Positions 8,155 through 17,471 of a DNA stretch of 38,848 nt are shown here, piece by piece. Source of the stretch: an uncultured Porphyromonadaceae bacterium (GTDB lineage: Bacteria; Bacteroidota; Bacteroidia; Bacteroidales; Muribaculaceae); the NCBI GenBank assembly GCA_945873625.1, contig CAMCDS010000022.1, forward strand, positions 1-38,848, given 5' to 3'. Each line of letters opens with the position of its first letter. The stretch's first letter is position 1. Under the pieces are notes generated by a model. The model was not told the DNA's origin. It worked only from the letters and a program-made list of their open reading frames with translations, and made no database searches. The position numbers and the translations under genes are program-made.

Positions 8155-8847
8155 TTATTTGCGGCCGAAATCGGCGGGAATCTCACCCCAGAGCTCGGTC
8201 TGCCATTTGAGTATAGGAATATCGTAGGTGTGGCTGCGAAGCCAGAGCTCAGCCCGGCGTACGAGTTCAAGCACCTGCGGATTCCCTTTCGGGGGGGCGA
8301 GCTTGGTGTTGGCGGTTTTCTTCCGCACCCATGCCATGGCCGTCCGCGAGTCGGAATATATCAGATGCCGCTCTCCGTCGCGAGCCATGAGCGAGAGGGC
8401 GTGGACGATGGCGAGAAACTCCCCGATATTGTTTGTGGCTCCCTTCACAGGGCCGAAATGGAACACGCGGCGTCCTGTGGCGAGGTCGATGCACTGATAT
8501 TCCATCACGCCCGGATTGCCGAGGCATGAGGCGTCGACGGCCCAAGCCGTCGGGTCGATTTCAGGGAAACGCTTCTTCTGTTCGTCGAGGGTAAGGATGC
8601 GGTCGGCTTCCGAAGCCGGAGAAGTCTTTGCCCGGGCCTTTATCAGAAGCGAGCCGAGCGACGCGGGGTCGGAGTCGGGGTCTTTGCGGAAGGCCTCGGC
8701 GGCTTGCTCGGGAGAGGGGAAGCTGCGATAGCGGGCGCCGGGAAAGCCGTTCACCTGCTCGGCGGCGTCTTCCCAGTCGTCGTAGACGCCCGGCTCGCGT
8801 CCGACCCACACGGTGTAGTATCTCTTCTTTTTCACTCCGGAAGTCAT
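8155..8847 (-). CDS. rnhA: Ribonuclease HI with N-terminal hybrid-binding domain
   Basis: A 230-residue protein. Residues 1-55 form the viroplasmin-like RNA-DNA hybrid-binding domain (KKRYYTVWVGREPGVYDDWEDA), as in eukaryotic RNase H1. The C-terminal RNase H fold carries the acidic site: Asp in VDASCLGNPG, Glu in NNIGEFLA, Asp in IYSDSR, and a final Asp in the terminal IPADFGRK. It degrades RNA in RNA-DNA hybrids such as R-loops and primers. Its ATG overlaps the pdxB stop (AAATGA), so the two are probably translationally coupled. The symbol follows function; Bacteroidota genomes can hold more than one RNase H. Confidence 0.9.
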   Translation of the reverse strand: MTSGVKKKRYYTVWVGREPGVYDDWEDAAEQVNGFPGARYRSFPSPEQAAEAFRKDPDSDPASLGSLLIKARAKTSPASEADRILTLDEQKKRFPEIDPTAWAVDASCLGNPGVMEYQCIDLATGRRVFHFGPVKGATNNIGEFLAIVHALSLMARDGERHLIYSDSRTAMAWVRKKTANTKLAPPKGNPQVLELVRRAELWLRSHTYDIPILKWQTELWGEIPADFGRK

Positions 8848-9863
8848 TTGTTGAAGTCCGGCTCGCGGCGGAAGTCGTAGTTGGCGCGAAGCACGTCGAA
8901 TTCTCCGGGCGCGGCTTTGAGCGGAGCGGTGTCGGCGAAGGGATTGTAGCTGTCGAGGATGGTCTGCGCGTCGACCTCGGCGGGCACGCGGTAGGCCGGA
9001 GCGAGGCCTGTGAGGTCGGAGCTGAAGCCGAACCTCTCTCCCACCGCTTCGAGCACCATGCGCGTGGCGCGCTGCTTCCCTTCGAGCGAATAGCCGGCTA
9101 TATGGAACGTGCCGATGTCGACGAGCGAGAGAAGTTCGCGGTCGAGGTCGGGCTCACCCTCCCATGTGTCGACTATCGCCTTTACCTTTCCTTCGGCCAC
9201 TGCGCGGCGAAGGGCCGCGTTGTCGCACACCGGTCCGCGCGCCGCGTTCACCAGTATCGCGCCGGGACGCATCATCCCCAGCTCGCGCTCACCGATGAGG
9301 TGGAAAGTAGGCCACTCCCCGGTGCGTATCAGCGGGGTATGGAGCGTTACGGCATCGGCGCGTGCGAGGAGTTCGCTGAGCGGGGTGTCGGCAGTGTCGA
9401 GTCGCCCCCCGGCGGCTTTCGGCGGGTCGCTTACCAGCACTTCGGCTCCGAGCCTGCGTCCCCAGTCGGCCACTATCGAGCCGACGTTTCCGCATCCCAC
9501 CACGCCCAGAGTGTGGCGCGCGGGGTCGAATCCGGAGCGCAGGAGCGCCGACCATACGTATTGCGCCACTCCCGGTGCGTTGCACCCCGGCGAGTTGCGA
9601 CATTCTATTCCGTTGGAGCGGCACCATTCGAGGTCGAACTGGTCCATCCCGATGGTGGCGGTGGCGATGAGCTTCACTTTCGAGCCTTCGAGCAGACTGC
9701 GGTCGCATCGGGTGCGTGTGCGTATTATCATGGCGTCGGCGTCGGTCACGAGAGCCGGGGTGAAGCCGAACTGGTCGGCATACTCCACGTCGGCAAACGG
9801 CTCGAGGCGTCCCTTGATGAAGGGGATGTTGTCGTCGACTATAATTCTGGGTCTTCTGTTCAT
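8844..9863 (-). CDS. pdxB: Erythronate-4-phosphate dehydrogenase PdxB
   Basis: A 339-residue D-2-hydroxyacid dehydrogenase of the PdxB branch, which oxidises 4-phosphoerythronate on the DXP-dependent route to pyridoxal phosphate. It shows the Rossmann motif VVGCGNVGS, the family NAARGPVCDN segment, WEGEP, and catalytic His in FHIAGYSLEGK, with a C-terminal PdxB extension. The open frame continues to 10715 with no homology, but that part lies antisense-like over the membrane-protein gene. ATG 9863 (MNRRPRIIVDDNIPF) is the right start and overlaps the upstream stop as ATGA. Confidence 0.93.
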   Translation of the reverse strand: MNRRPRIIVDDNIPFIKGRLEPFADVEYADQFGFTPALVTDADAMIIRTRTRCDRSLLEGSKVKLIATATIGMDQFDLEWCRSNGIECRNSPGCNAPGVAQYVWSALLRSGFDPARHTLGVVGCGNVGSIVADWGRRLGAEVLVSDPPKAAGGRLDTADTPLSELLARADAVTLHTPLIRTGEWPTFHLIGERELGMMRPGAILVNAARGPVCDNAALRRAVAEGKVKAIVDTWEGEPDLDRELLSLVDIGTFHIAGYSLEGKQRATRMVLEAVGERFGFSSDLTGLAPAYRVPAEVDAQTILDSYNPFADTAPLKAAPGEFDVLRANYDFRREPDFNK

Positions 9864-10834
9864 ATCACAAATCCGGAGCTGAGGATGAAAAGCGCCGTAT
9901 AGGCCACGATGAGGACGAGGGGCACGAAGGGCGACACCGGCGTCGGTCTCAGCGAGAAAGCGTTGGCAAGCTGCACGCTCGCGCCGAGGAAAAGCGTCGG
10001 CAGGAAGGCCGGCATGTCGGGGAATTTGAAGATGCACCCGAGCAGAGCCACTATGCCGAGCAGGGCGAAGATGCGGTTGGCGCGCCTCACGTCGACGTTG
10101 GCTTTGAGCAGCCGTATGGCGTTGTCGAACCCCAGTATTATTCCCCAGAGTGCCGTAACGGCCACGCCTATGGCGATGATGAATACCGTCTTGGCCGGAG
10201 GCGCGAGGGTGAATAGCCCTGTCTGCCATTCGATCCGGAAGTCGAGAGGATTGACTATCCCCAGTCCGACGAGGGCCCAGTAGGGCGAGATGATGCCCAT
10301 TATGTAGGCTGCCGTGTCTTTCACTCCCAGCGCCTTCATCATCGCCGCCCCTATGGGATAGACTATGGCGAAGGGTATGAACGCCGTCTGCACCGTGGAG
10401 CCGAGCGAGATGAGCGACCCTATGGCGAAGAGGCGCTGGGTGTTGTTGGCCTGCTGCCTGCATCCGAGCAGAAGCCCCATCGAGAGGAGGTTGACGGCCA
10501 GCAGCAGCGTGCCTGTCGATATGCGCTGCAGGTCGGCCGGCACCGAGCCTACGAGAATCAGCAGTGCGGCCGGAAGCATCAGGTCGGTGCCCGGCACGAA
10601 ATTGTATTTCCTGTTGAGCACCGATGCCCCGGCGGCGCAGACGAGCAGGAGCAGCAGGTTGGCGCCCCACGACAGCATCGGCTTGATATGCCACATCGAC
10701 GGCGACGGCAGGCACACGCCGGCGTTCTCCCCGGCCGGATAGCCGGGAGAGAGGAAATAAGCGGTAAGAGCCATCAGCAGAAAGAGCACCACCGCGAAAC
10801 TAAGGCCGCTTTTACCTATGCTGTTGCGCGACAT
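9860..10834 (-). CDS. Polytopic inner-membrane protein of unknown function
   Basis: A 324-residue, strongly hydrophobic protein with about eight to nine predicted membrane helices, including segments near 12-28, 53-70, 83-100, 108-124, 137-160, 212-236, 253-272 and 300-322. I see no catalytic signature or transporter motif. Length and context next to purD recall an uncharacterised Bacteroidota membrane family (possibly DUF6427), but this is from memory. Its stop overlaps the pdxB start, and purD ends 24 bases upstream, so it is part of the same transcript. No function is proposed. Confidence 0.8.
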   Translation of the reverse strand: MSRNSIGKSGLSFAVVLFLLMALTAYFLSPGYPAGENAGVCLPSPSMWHIKPMLSWGANLLLLLVCAAGASVLNRKYNFVPGTDLMLPAALLILVGSVPADLQRISTGTLLLAVNLLSMGLLLGCRQQANNTQRLFAIGSLISLGSTVQTAFIPFAIVYPIGAAMMKALGVKDTAAYIMGIISPYWALVGLGIVNPLDFRIEWQTGLFTLAPPAKTVFIIAIGVAVTALWGIILGFDNAIRLLKANVDVRRANRIFALLGIVALLGCIFKFPDMPAFLPTLFLGASVQLANAFSLRPTPVSPFVPLVLIVAYTALFILSSGFVI

Positions 10835-10858
10835 CGTGTAAATTCAGGTTTTGAGGAT

Positions 10859-12136
10859 TCAGGAGCGGAACTCGAATCCGATGTCATGGCGGAAATACTT
10901 TCCGTCGAAGTCGATTTTCGACGCGCCGTCGAGAGCCTTGTCGACTGCCTCGACGATGTTGTCGCCGTAGGCCGAGCAGGCTATCACGCGTCCGCCGGAG
11001 GTTACCGCCGTCCCTTCGCCCAGGCTCCTGGTGCCGGCGTGGAAGAGGATGCATCCTTCGGCCTCGGCCTCGTCGAGGCCCGAGATGGGCTTACCCTTCT
11101 CGTAAGAGCCGGGATAGCCGCCGCTGACGCACATCACGGTGGCGCTGGCACGCGGGTCGATTTCTATCTTCTTGAGCGCAAGAGTCTTGTCGGCGATTCC
11201 TTCGAGCAGGTCGACGAGGTCGCTTTTCAGACGCGGCATCACCACTTCGGTCTCCGGGTCGCCCATGCGCACGTTGTATTCGATCACCATCGGCTCTCCG
11301 TCCACATTCATCAGTCCGATGAAGATGAAGCCCGAATAGGGAATCTCCTCGCTTTTGAGGCCTTCGAGGGTAGGAACCACGATGCGTCGCTCCACCTTCT
11401 CCATAAACGCCTCGTCGGCAAACGGCACGGGGCTGACGGCGCCCATTCCGCCGGTGTTGGGGCCGCTCTCCCCCTCTCCTATCCGTTTATAGTCTTTGGC
11501 CACGGGGAGGATGCGGTAGTATTCGCCGTCGGTGGCCACAAACACCGAGCACTCGATGCCGCTGAGGTATTCCTCGATCACCACAGTGGCCGAGGACTCG
11601 CCAAACATCCCTTCGAGCATCTCGGCGAGGGTGTCTTTGGCATCCCCTTTCGAGTCGAGGATTATCACGCCCTTTCCGGCCGCCAGCCCGTCGGCCTTGA
11701 GCACGTAGGGGGGATTGAGCGATTCGAGAAACTGATACCCCTCCTCTATCGTGTCGCGGGTTACGGTCATGAACCGCGCGGTCGGGATGGCGTGGCTGAA
11801 CATGAATTCCTTTGCGAACTCCTTGCTTCCCTCGAGCATCGCTCCGCGTGCTCCGGGGCCTATCACCTTCACTCCCGTGTCGGCGAAACGGTCGGCGATT
11901 CCGGCCACGAGCGGCTGTTCGGGACCCACCACGATGAGGTCGATGCCGTTGGCCTTTACAAATTCCTCGACGGCGTCGAAGTCCATCGGGTCAAGGTCTA
12001 CGTTGTGCTCTGCCGTGCCGGCGTTGCCGGGAGCCACGAAGAGCTGTTCGGTGCGCGGGCTCTGAAGCATTTTCCAGGCCATCGCGGCCTCCCGGCCTCC
12101 TGAGCCGAGTAGGAGTATATGCAGGTTCTGTTTCAT
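10859..12136 (-). CDS. purD: Phosphoribosylamine-glycine ligase (GAR synthetase)
   Basis: A 425-residue ATP-grasp enzyme joining glycine to 5-phosphoribosylamine in the second step of purine synthesis. The N-terminus LHILLLGSGGREAAMAWKM is the family start. Further landmarks are VGPEQPLVAGIAD, YVLKADGLAAGKGV (ATP-grasp core), VVIEEYLSGIECSVF, GPNTGGMGAVSP and YNVRMGDPE. Full length for PurD. It lies 40 bases after the THUMP methyltransferase and leads into the membrane-protein gene; no other pur genes are nearby. Confidence 0.96.
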   Translation of the reverse strand: MKQNLHILLLGSGGREAAMAWKMLQSPRTEQLFVAPGNAGTAEHNVDLDPMDFDAVEEFVKANGIDLIVVGPEQPLVAGIADRFADTGVKVIGPGARGAMLEGSKEFAKEFMFSHAIPTARFMTVTRDTIEEGYQFLESLNPPYVLKADGLAAGKGVIILDSKGDAKDTLAEMLEGMFGESSATVVIEEYLSGIECSVFVATDGEYYRILPVAKDYKRIGEGESGPNTGGMGAVSPVPFADEAFMEKVERRIVVPTLEGLKSEEIPYSGFIFIGLMNVDGEPMVIEYNVRMGDPETEVVMPRLKSDLVDLLEGIADKTLALKKIEIDPRASATVMCVSGGYPGSYEKGKPISGLDEAEAEGCILFHAGTRSLGEGTAVTSGGRVIACSAYGDNIVEAVDKALDGASKIDFDGKYFRHDIGFEFRS

Positions 12137-12176
12137 AATCAGTAGTAGATGAGAAGGTTAGTTCCTTGGCTGTTGG

Positions 12177-13751
12177 TTAATCTTCGGTTGATTCGTTTTC
12201 CCGGTTGTCGCGGAATTTCTGTCTGAACGACTTGCGTGAACGCATCGGCACGGGAGAGAACACCGTGGCCGACGATTCGGGCAGCGACGGTCCGGCATCG
12301 GCGGCGCGATAGATACCTTTGTCGTCGCGACGGCCGAAGCGACGGGGTTTGCGTTCGCGGTCGTCGTTGTCGAAGCGGCGCGGCTTGCGCTCGCGGTCTT
12401 CTCCGTCAAAGCGGCGTTTTCTTCCGAAATCCTTTTTGCGGTCGCGCCTTGAGTCGTCGCGTCCGAACCCTTCGTCGGAGTCGCGGCGGGGCTTCTCGCG
12501 GCGGAACTTGCGGGTCTCGCGTTCCCATTCCTTGCCGCTGAGATGACGCACCTTTACGGCCTCGCCACGGTCGAAGTCGTCGTTGCGCACCGAGCCGCCC
12601 TCGGTCTTGAAGTCGGCGTAGGTGCCGTCGAAGAGCACGTATTCGCGGAGCGAACACTCAAGGGCGCCGTTGAGAATCGGGAACTTCACCGAGGGTTTGA
12701 GTCCGATAGAGGTGAAATGCTCGTCGGCATAGCCGAGAATCCATGCGTGCCACCCTTTGAACACGTGTTTCAGCTCGGTGCCGATGCTGCGGTAGAGAGC
12801 CGAGATGTCGTCGGGACGGAGACGCTCGCCGTAAGGGGGGTTGGTGATGAGCACTCCGGCCTCGGGAGCCTCCTCCCATTCCTCGAAGGGCTTGCACACC
12901 AGCTCGATCATCGAGTCGACGCGGGCGCGGCGTATGTTGGCGCGTGCGATGCTTACGGCTTCGGGGTCGATGTCGCCGCCGTAGATCTTGAAGTTGAAGT
13001 CGCGTTCGCAGCTGTCGTCGTTATAGATGCGCTCGAAGAGCTCGCGGTCGAAGTCGGGCCATGTCTCGAAAGCGAAATGGTCGCGGTAGATGCCGGGGTT
13101 GATGTTGGCGGCGATGAGGGCGGCCTCGATGAGGAAAGTGCCCGAACCGCACATGGGGTCGATGAAATTGCAGTCTCCGCGCCAGCCGGTCTTCATGATT
13201 ATGCCGGCTGCGAGCACCTCGTTGAGCGGGGCCTGTGTGGCCTCCGTGCGGTAGCCGCGCTTGCTCAGGGGCTCTCCGCTTGAGTCGAGCGATATGGTAA
13301 CGCGGTCTTCGAAGATGTGGACGTTGAGCATCATGTCGGCACCGTTGAGCCTGATTGAGGGTCGGCGTCCGTAGAGGTCGTTGAAATGGTCGGCGATGCC
13401 GTCCTTGACGCGGTAGGTTACGAATTTCGAGTGGGTGAAATCCGCGCTGTTGACAGTGGAGTCGATAGCGAAAGTAGAGTCGACGGTCATGTATTCCTCC
13501 CAGGGGATGTCGCGCACCTCGTCGTAGAGCTCGTCGGGGTCTGAAGCCGTGAACTTGATGATCGGTTTCAGGATACGCAGGGCTGTGCGGCAGCAGAGGT
13601 TGGCCTTGTAGAGCATCTCAAGGTCGCCGTGGAAGCTGACCATGCGCTGTCCTATCTCCACGTCGGCCGCACCGAGGGCTATCAGCTCGTCGCGGAGGGT
13701 TTCTTCGAGGCCTTTGAACGTCTTGGCCACCATTTCAAATGTATTTCCCAT
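12177..13751 (-). CDS. THUMP-domain RNA N2-guanine methyltransferase with Arg-rich tail
   Basis: A 524-residue SAM-dependent methyltransferase of the RlmL/YpsC/Trm14 class. The N-terminus FEMVAKTFKGLEETLRDELIAL opens a THUMP RNA-binding domain; the Rossmann domain has DPMCGSGTFLIEAAL (SAM site) and the NPPYGERL catalytic motif. The likely substrate is a guanine of 23S rRNA, by homology. The last 110 residues are low-complexity, highly basic and repetitive (RERKPRRF units), probably a disordered RNA-binding tail. I place the start at ATG 13751 (MGNTFEM), where family similarity begins. A longer start at 13799 overlaps the ftsZ stop as ATGA and would add 16 polar residues, so coupling to ftsZ is possible. 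Confidence 0.88.
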   Translation of the reverse strand: MGNTFEMVAKTFKGLEETLRDELIALGAADVEIGQRMVSFHGDLEMLYKANLCCRTALRILKPIIKFTASDPDELYDEVRDIPWEEYMTVDSTFAIDSTVNSADFTHSKFVTYRVKDGIADHFNDLYGRRPSIRLNGADMMLNVHIFEDRVTISLDSSGEPLSKRGYRTEATQAPLNEVLAAGIIMKTGWRGDCNFIDPMCGSGTFLIEAALIAANINPGIYRDHFAFETWPDFDRELFERIYNDDSCERDFNFKIYGGDIDPEAVSIARANIRRARVDSMIELVCKPFEEWEEAPEAGVLITNPPYGERLRPDDISALYRSIGTELKHVFKGWHAWILGYADEHFTSIGLKPSVKFPILNGALECSLREYVLFDGTYADFKTEGGSVRNDDFDRGEAVKVRHLSGKEWERETRKFRREKPRRDSDEGFGRDDSRRDRKKDFGRKRRFDGEDRERKPRRFDNDDRERKPRRFGRRDDKGIYRAADAGPSLPESSATVFSPVPMRSRKSFRQKFRDNRENESTED

Positions 13752-13795
13752 ATATGTCTTTGAGTGCGTATTTGGTTTTGAAGAGGAGAGTGGTG

Positions 13796-15184
13796 TCATT
13801 CTTCGATGTCGTCGAACATTATAGGCTCGCCGGCCTGGGGCTCTGAGCGGTCGCCGCTGTGTTCGGCCGACGCCTCGGCGGAGCTTTCCCCCTGCCCGTT
13901 GCGCGAAGCCTGGGCGATGAGGCGCTTGAAGCTCGAGTCGCGGTTGTAGGTGGGGGTGCGTTCGATGAGGGCTATGATTTCGTGATCGTCATACTGTTCC
14001 GGGGTAAGCACCACGTAGCGCTGACGGTCGTCGTTGATTTTCTTGGCGCGTATCTTGTCGCCGCCGTAGTATTCCTCCATTGCGAGGTTGTTGCGGCTCT
14101 TGCCGGCGGCGGCGGTTTCGGGCTGCTCGGTGTCGGCGGCGAATGTGATTTCCCCTTCGCCGGTCTTCTTGTCGGCTTCGCGGAGGGTAACGTCGAAGCC
14201 CGATGCGAGCACGGTGATTTTCACGGTGTTGCCCAGCTCGGGATTGTCGGCGATGCCCCATTTCACGTCGATAGTCGACGGAAGTTCGGAGGTGAAGCGT
14301 GTGATTTCGTTGATTTCGCTCGCCTGCAGGGGGCGCTCCGCCTCGCGTGCGCACGAGAACTTGAAGAGGAGGCGTTTCGAGGTCTTGATGTCGTGGCGTT
14401 TGAGCAGCGGGGAGTGGAGCGCGTTGTTGATGGCGTCGCGCACACGGTGCTCTCCCTCGCCGTAGGCCGTCGAGATGATGGCCGTTCCGCTGTCTTTGAG
14501 GATTGTCTTTACGTCCTGGAAGTCGACGTTGATAAACATCTTTTCGGATATGATTTCCGAGATTGAGCGGGCGGCGTTGGCGAGTGTGTCGTCGGCCTTT
14601 TCGAATGCGTTGAAGAGTGAGTAGTCCTTATAAAGCTCCACGAGGTTCTCGTTGTTGATCACGAGCAGGGCGTCGACGTGCTTCTTGAGTTCTTCGGCGC
14701 CGTCGAGGGCTTTCAGAATCTTGCTTTCCCCCTCGAAGAAGAAAGGGACGGTAACGATGCCTATGGTGAGCATACCGGCCTCGCGGGCTATGCGGGCTAC
14801 TACCGGAGCCGCGCCCGTGCCGGTGCCGCCTCCCATTCCGGCGGTGATGAACACCATTTCGGTCTGGTCGTCGAAGAGCTTGCGTATCTCCTCGGCCGAG
14901 GCTTCGGCACATTCGCATCCCACTTCGGGCTTGTTGCCCGCGCCTCGTCCCTTGGTGATGTCGTAGCCGAGGATGAGCTTGTTGGGCACCGGCGAAGTGC
15001 TCAGCGCCTGCATGTCGGTGTTGGTTACGACAAAGTTGACGTAGGGGATGTTCTGTCGGTACATATAGTTGACGGCATTGCCGCCACCGCCGCCAACGCC
15101 GATCACCTTGATGATGGCCTGCGAGTCGAAGCTGTCGAAGCTGCTTGCGTCGGTTATGTCGGGGTTCATCTGATTGTTGTCCAT
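13796..15184 (-). CDS. ftsZ: Cell division GTPase FtsZ
   Basis: A 462-residue tubulin homologue that forms the cytokinetic ring. The GTP-binding features are IKVIGVGGGGGNAVNYM at 25-41, the tubulin signature GGGTGTG at 118-124, and the T7-loop region NVDFQDVKTIL. The body ends near residue 335. A long variable linker follows, then the C-terminal end EPIMFDDIEE. I do not see the proteobacterial-type DxPxFLRR terminal peptide; a basic segment NRDSSFKRLIAQASRNG lies about 50 residues before the end. It is the last gene of the dcw cluster, 36 bases after ftsA, and its stop overlaps an ATG of the next frame. Confidence 0.97.
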   Translation of the reverse strand: MDNNQMNPDITDASSFDSFDSQAIIKVIGVGGGGGNAVNYMYRQNIPYVNFVVTNTDMQALSTSPVPNKLILGYDITKGRGAGNKPEVGCECAEASAEEIRKLFDDQTEMVFITAGMGGGTGTGAAPVVARIAREAGMLTIGIVTVPFFFEGESKILKALDGAEELKKHVDALLVINNENLVELYKDYSLFNAFEKADDTLANAARSISEIISEKMFINVDFQDVKTILKDSGTAIISTAYGEGEHRVRDAINNALHSPLLKRHDIKTSKRLLFKFSCAREAERPLQASEINEITRFTSELPSTIDVKWGIADNPELGNTVKITVLASGFDVTLREADKKTGEGEITFAADTEQPETAAAGKSRNNLAMEEYYGGDKIRAKKINDDRQRYVVLTPEQYDDHEIIALIERTPTYNRDSSFKRLIAQASRNGQGESSAEASAEHSGDRSEPQAGEPIMFDDIEE

Positions 15185-15220
15185 TGGTAGATGTGGGATT
15201 AAGTGAGGATGTAAAGGCGG

Positions 15221-16549
15221 TCAGTCGAGTTCTGAGTCTCCTTCGTCGTCGGCCGAGAAATAACCGGCTATTCCCTGTTTCATTCTGTCGAAGAGGCTCC
15301 GGCGGCGTTTGCCTCCGGACTTCTCTCTTTCGGGTTCCGGCTCCTCGGGCTCTTCGCCAGCGTTGGGCACTCCGCTCACGGGCACCCCTTCGCGTTTCGG
15401 GGCTTCGAGACATTCGGCGTCGTTGATCGTCGCACCCTCGTAGAGGCAGCAGGCCACCTGGATGCAGTCGGAGCTGGGTAAGCGCATATCCTCGAGGCGC
15501 ACGTAGGGGGGCATCTGTCCGCGTCGGGCCGGGAGGCTGGTCTTGTTGCTTATCAGCTCCATTATGCCGTTGAGCTTGCTTCCTCCTCCGATGCAGACTA
15601 TTCCGCCGGGAAGGTCTTTCTCCGAGAGGCCGGCATATTCGATGGTCTCGCGGATGTTGGTTACAATCTCTTCGGCGCGGGCCACGGTGATATTGTTGAC
15701 GTCGCTGTATTTCACGCCGTTGAGGTTGATCGACGAGCCCGATTCGATGCTCAGCGCGTTGCCCGAGGCGCGTTTGATTTCCTCGGCGCGCTCCTCAAGC
15801 ATTCCGAGGCTGGTGAGGTCGCGGGTGATGTTGCGTCCGCCGAGCGGCAGGGTGGCGAAGAAGCGGAGGTGGCCCGACTTGTAGATGCTGACCGTGGTGG
15901 TCTCGGCGCCCATGTCGACGAGCATGCATCCGAGTCGCTTCTCTTCGGGAGAGAGGAGCAGATGGCCTGTGGCCATGGCTGTAACGACGAAACCCTCGTT
16001 GCGGATGCCGAGCTTTTCGGGGAGGGCGCGGGTGAGCTTGCGTCTCAGGTCGGGACGGCAGACGATGATGTCGTAGACGGCGAAGATGTCTTTGCCGAGA
16101 GCGCCTTTGGGGGAGCGGGTCTCGATTTTGTCTATCCTGAAGGAGCGGGGCACGGCGTCGACCACTTCAAGGTTGGCGTTGACCGGCGTGTTGAGCGCTT
16201 TCTCGCGGAGCGTGTCGAGGATTCCTTCGGTGATTTCGGTCTCCTCGGGGAGATGCAGCTCCACCTCGGCCGAAATCGACCGCAGCGAGCGTCCCGAGAG
16301 GGCTACATAGACGCCTGTTATCTTCCTCGGAGCCACCTCGGGCTTGCGTTCCAGCTTGTCGAGCACGCGGCGTATGCGCATCGTGGCCTCTTCGAGGTTC
16401 TGGATTTCGCCGTAGCGCACGCATTCCTCGGTATTGTCGCTTTCCACGGCAAGGACGTCGAGCTGGTTCCCTTCTCGGGTGCGTCCGACGGCTCCGGTTA
16501 TCTTGGAGCTGCCAATTTCGATGGCGGCTATGTATCTTGCGCTGTTCAT
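15221..16549 (-). CDS. ftsA: Cell division protein FtsA
   Basis: A 442-residue actin-like ATPase that tethers FtsZ to the membrane. The N-terminus YIAAIEIGSSKITGAVG is the phosphate-1 motif. The 1C subdomain follows (ITGVYVALSG and onward), then the phosphate-2 motif MLVDMGAETTTVSIY and the adenosine motif IVCIGGGSKLNGI. A low-complexity Glu/Pro/Arg linker leads to RSLFDRMKQGIAGYF, a good candidate for the membrane-binding amphipathic helix, then an acidic end. Somewhat longer than the E. coli protein, mainly through this linker. It sits directly upstream of ftsZ, as expected. Confidence 0.95.
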   Translation of the reverse strand: MNSARYIAAIEIGSSKITGAVGRTREGNQLDVLAVESDNTEECVRYGEIQNLEEATMRIRRVLDKLERKPEVAPRKITGVYVALSGRSLRSISAEVELHLPEETEITEGILDTLREKALNTPVNANLEVVDAVPRSFRIDKIETRSPKGALGKDIFAVYDIIVCRPDLRRKLTRALPEKLGIRNEGFVVTAMATGHLLLSPEEKRLGCMLVDMGAETTTVSIYKSGHLRFFATLPLGGRNITRDLTSLGMLEERAEEIKRASGNALSIESGSSINLNGVKYSDVNNITVARAEEIVTNIRETIEYAGLSEKDLPGGIVCIGGGSKLNGIMELISNKTSLPARRGQMPPYVRLEDMRLPSSDCIQVACCLYEGATINDAECLEAPKREGVPVSGVPNAGEEPEEPEPEREKSGGKRRRSLFDRMKQGIAGYFSADDEGDSELD

Positions 16550-16602
16550 ATCTTCTTGTCAGGGCTAAGGAGTTGAGGGGTAGGGATGGTTTTGAGGTTG
16601 TG

Positions 16603-17469
16603 TCAGTGGGTGGGAGAGGGGTTTTGCGCCTGTTCGCCTTCCGCAGCGGGGTGCGGATTGTCGTGGGCGATGAGTGCGGCCTCCTCGAGGTCTATCTCTT
16701 CGTCGGCCACGGCTGAATGTGCGGCCGCCGACTTGTCGCGTCGCGTGGCCACCACCTGGCCGAGAAACTTCACCGAGATGGTGTCGTAGGTGTTCCATCC
16801 CTTGTAGGGGAGCACCTTGCGGTAGAAGGCCATCAGGGCGCGTTTCTTGCGCGGGAGGTTGAGCGTGTCGCCCAGGTTGATGACGTGGCCTGTGATGCGC
16901 GGCACGAGGATGATGTTGTCGGCGTCGCCGGCCTCATACATCGCCACGAGGTGGCTGAGGTCGGAGTCGTTGTGCACGTAGTTGACCACGGGCAGGAGCG
17001 AGGTGGGCGGAAACTCCTTCGAGAAGCTGCCTCTGACCACCGGGACGTCGGCGAAGAACTCGGCGTTGGCCGAAATCCATTTGCCGTCTTTGTTGACGTA
17101 GTAGCTCTTCTCGCCGTCAAACACGCGCAGGGCCGGAATCATCGGCGTAACCGTGATGCGCAGCTTCCCCTGGGCCGTGATCATGCAGTGCACGGTCTCG
17201 AAGTTGCTGATTGTGGCGAGGTGTCGCTCGAGGGCGAGGGTGTTGATTGCCGAGGCGCGCTTCTTGAGCAGATGGGAGTCGAAGCGCAGCACCTCGTTGT
17301 AGACGCCGTTCTTCGTGGAGGAGACGAGCCTCTGGTCGTCGCTCTTCACCACTACCTCGATGCCTTTGCACATCGCCGCCGAGGCACGCTGACCCGACCA
17401 GACCGTCAGAAAGACGGCTCCGGCTATCAATGCGGTGAGCAACAGCCATTTGGCGATGGTTTTCTTCAT
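16603..17469 (-). CDS. ftsQ: Cell division protein FtsQ/DivIB
   Basis: A 288-residue bitopic protein. It has a short cytoplasmic start (MKKTIAKW), one membrane helix at about 8-25, then a periplasmic POTRA-like and beta region as in FtsQ, which holds FtsL/FtsB in the divisome. Sequence similarity in this family is low. The call rests on topology, length and the invariant place between murC and ftsA. The end (last 50 residues) is Ala/Glu/Asp-rich and probably disordered. It begins 2 bases after the murC stop. Confidence 0.87.
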   Translation of the reverse strand: MKKTIAKWLLLTALIAGAVFLTVWSGQRASAAMCKGIEVVVKSDDQRLVSSTKNGVYNEVLRFDSHLLKKRASAINTLALERHLATISNFETVHCMITAQGKLRITVTPMIPALRVFDGEKSYYVNKDGKWISANAEFFADVPVVRGSFSKEFPPTSLLPVVNYVHNDSDLSHLVAMYEAGDADNIILVPRITGHVINLGDTLNLPRKKRALMAFYRKVLPYKGWNTYDTISVKFLGQVVATRRDKSAAAHSAVADEEIDLEEAALIAHDNPHPAAEGEQAQNPSPTH

Positions 17470-17471
17470 TG

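Noticed and set aside
8628..9902. 424-residue plus-strand frame opposite pdxB and rnhA
   Set aside because: No domain and antisense to two well-recognised genes; codon-bias shadow.
9864..10715. Upstream part of the 623-residue frame containing pdxB
   Set aside because: Not homologous to anything and overlaps the membrane-protein gene out of frame; PdxB starts at 9863.
12762..12767. CACGTG inside the THUMP methyltransferase as a second parS
   Set aside because: Flanks (GAA-CACGTG-TTTC) do not match the parS arms; a chance hexamer in coding sequence.
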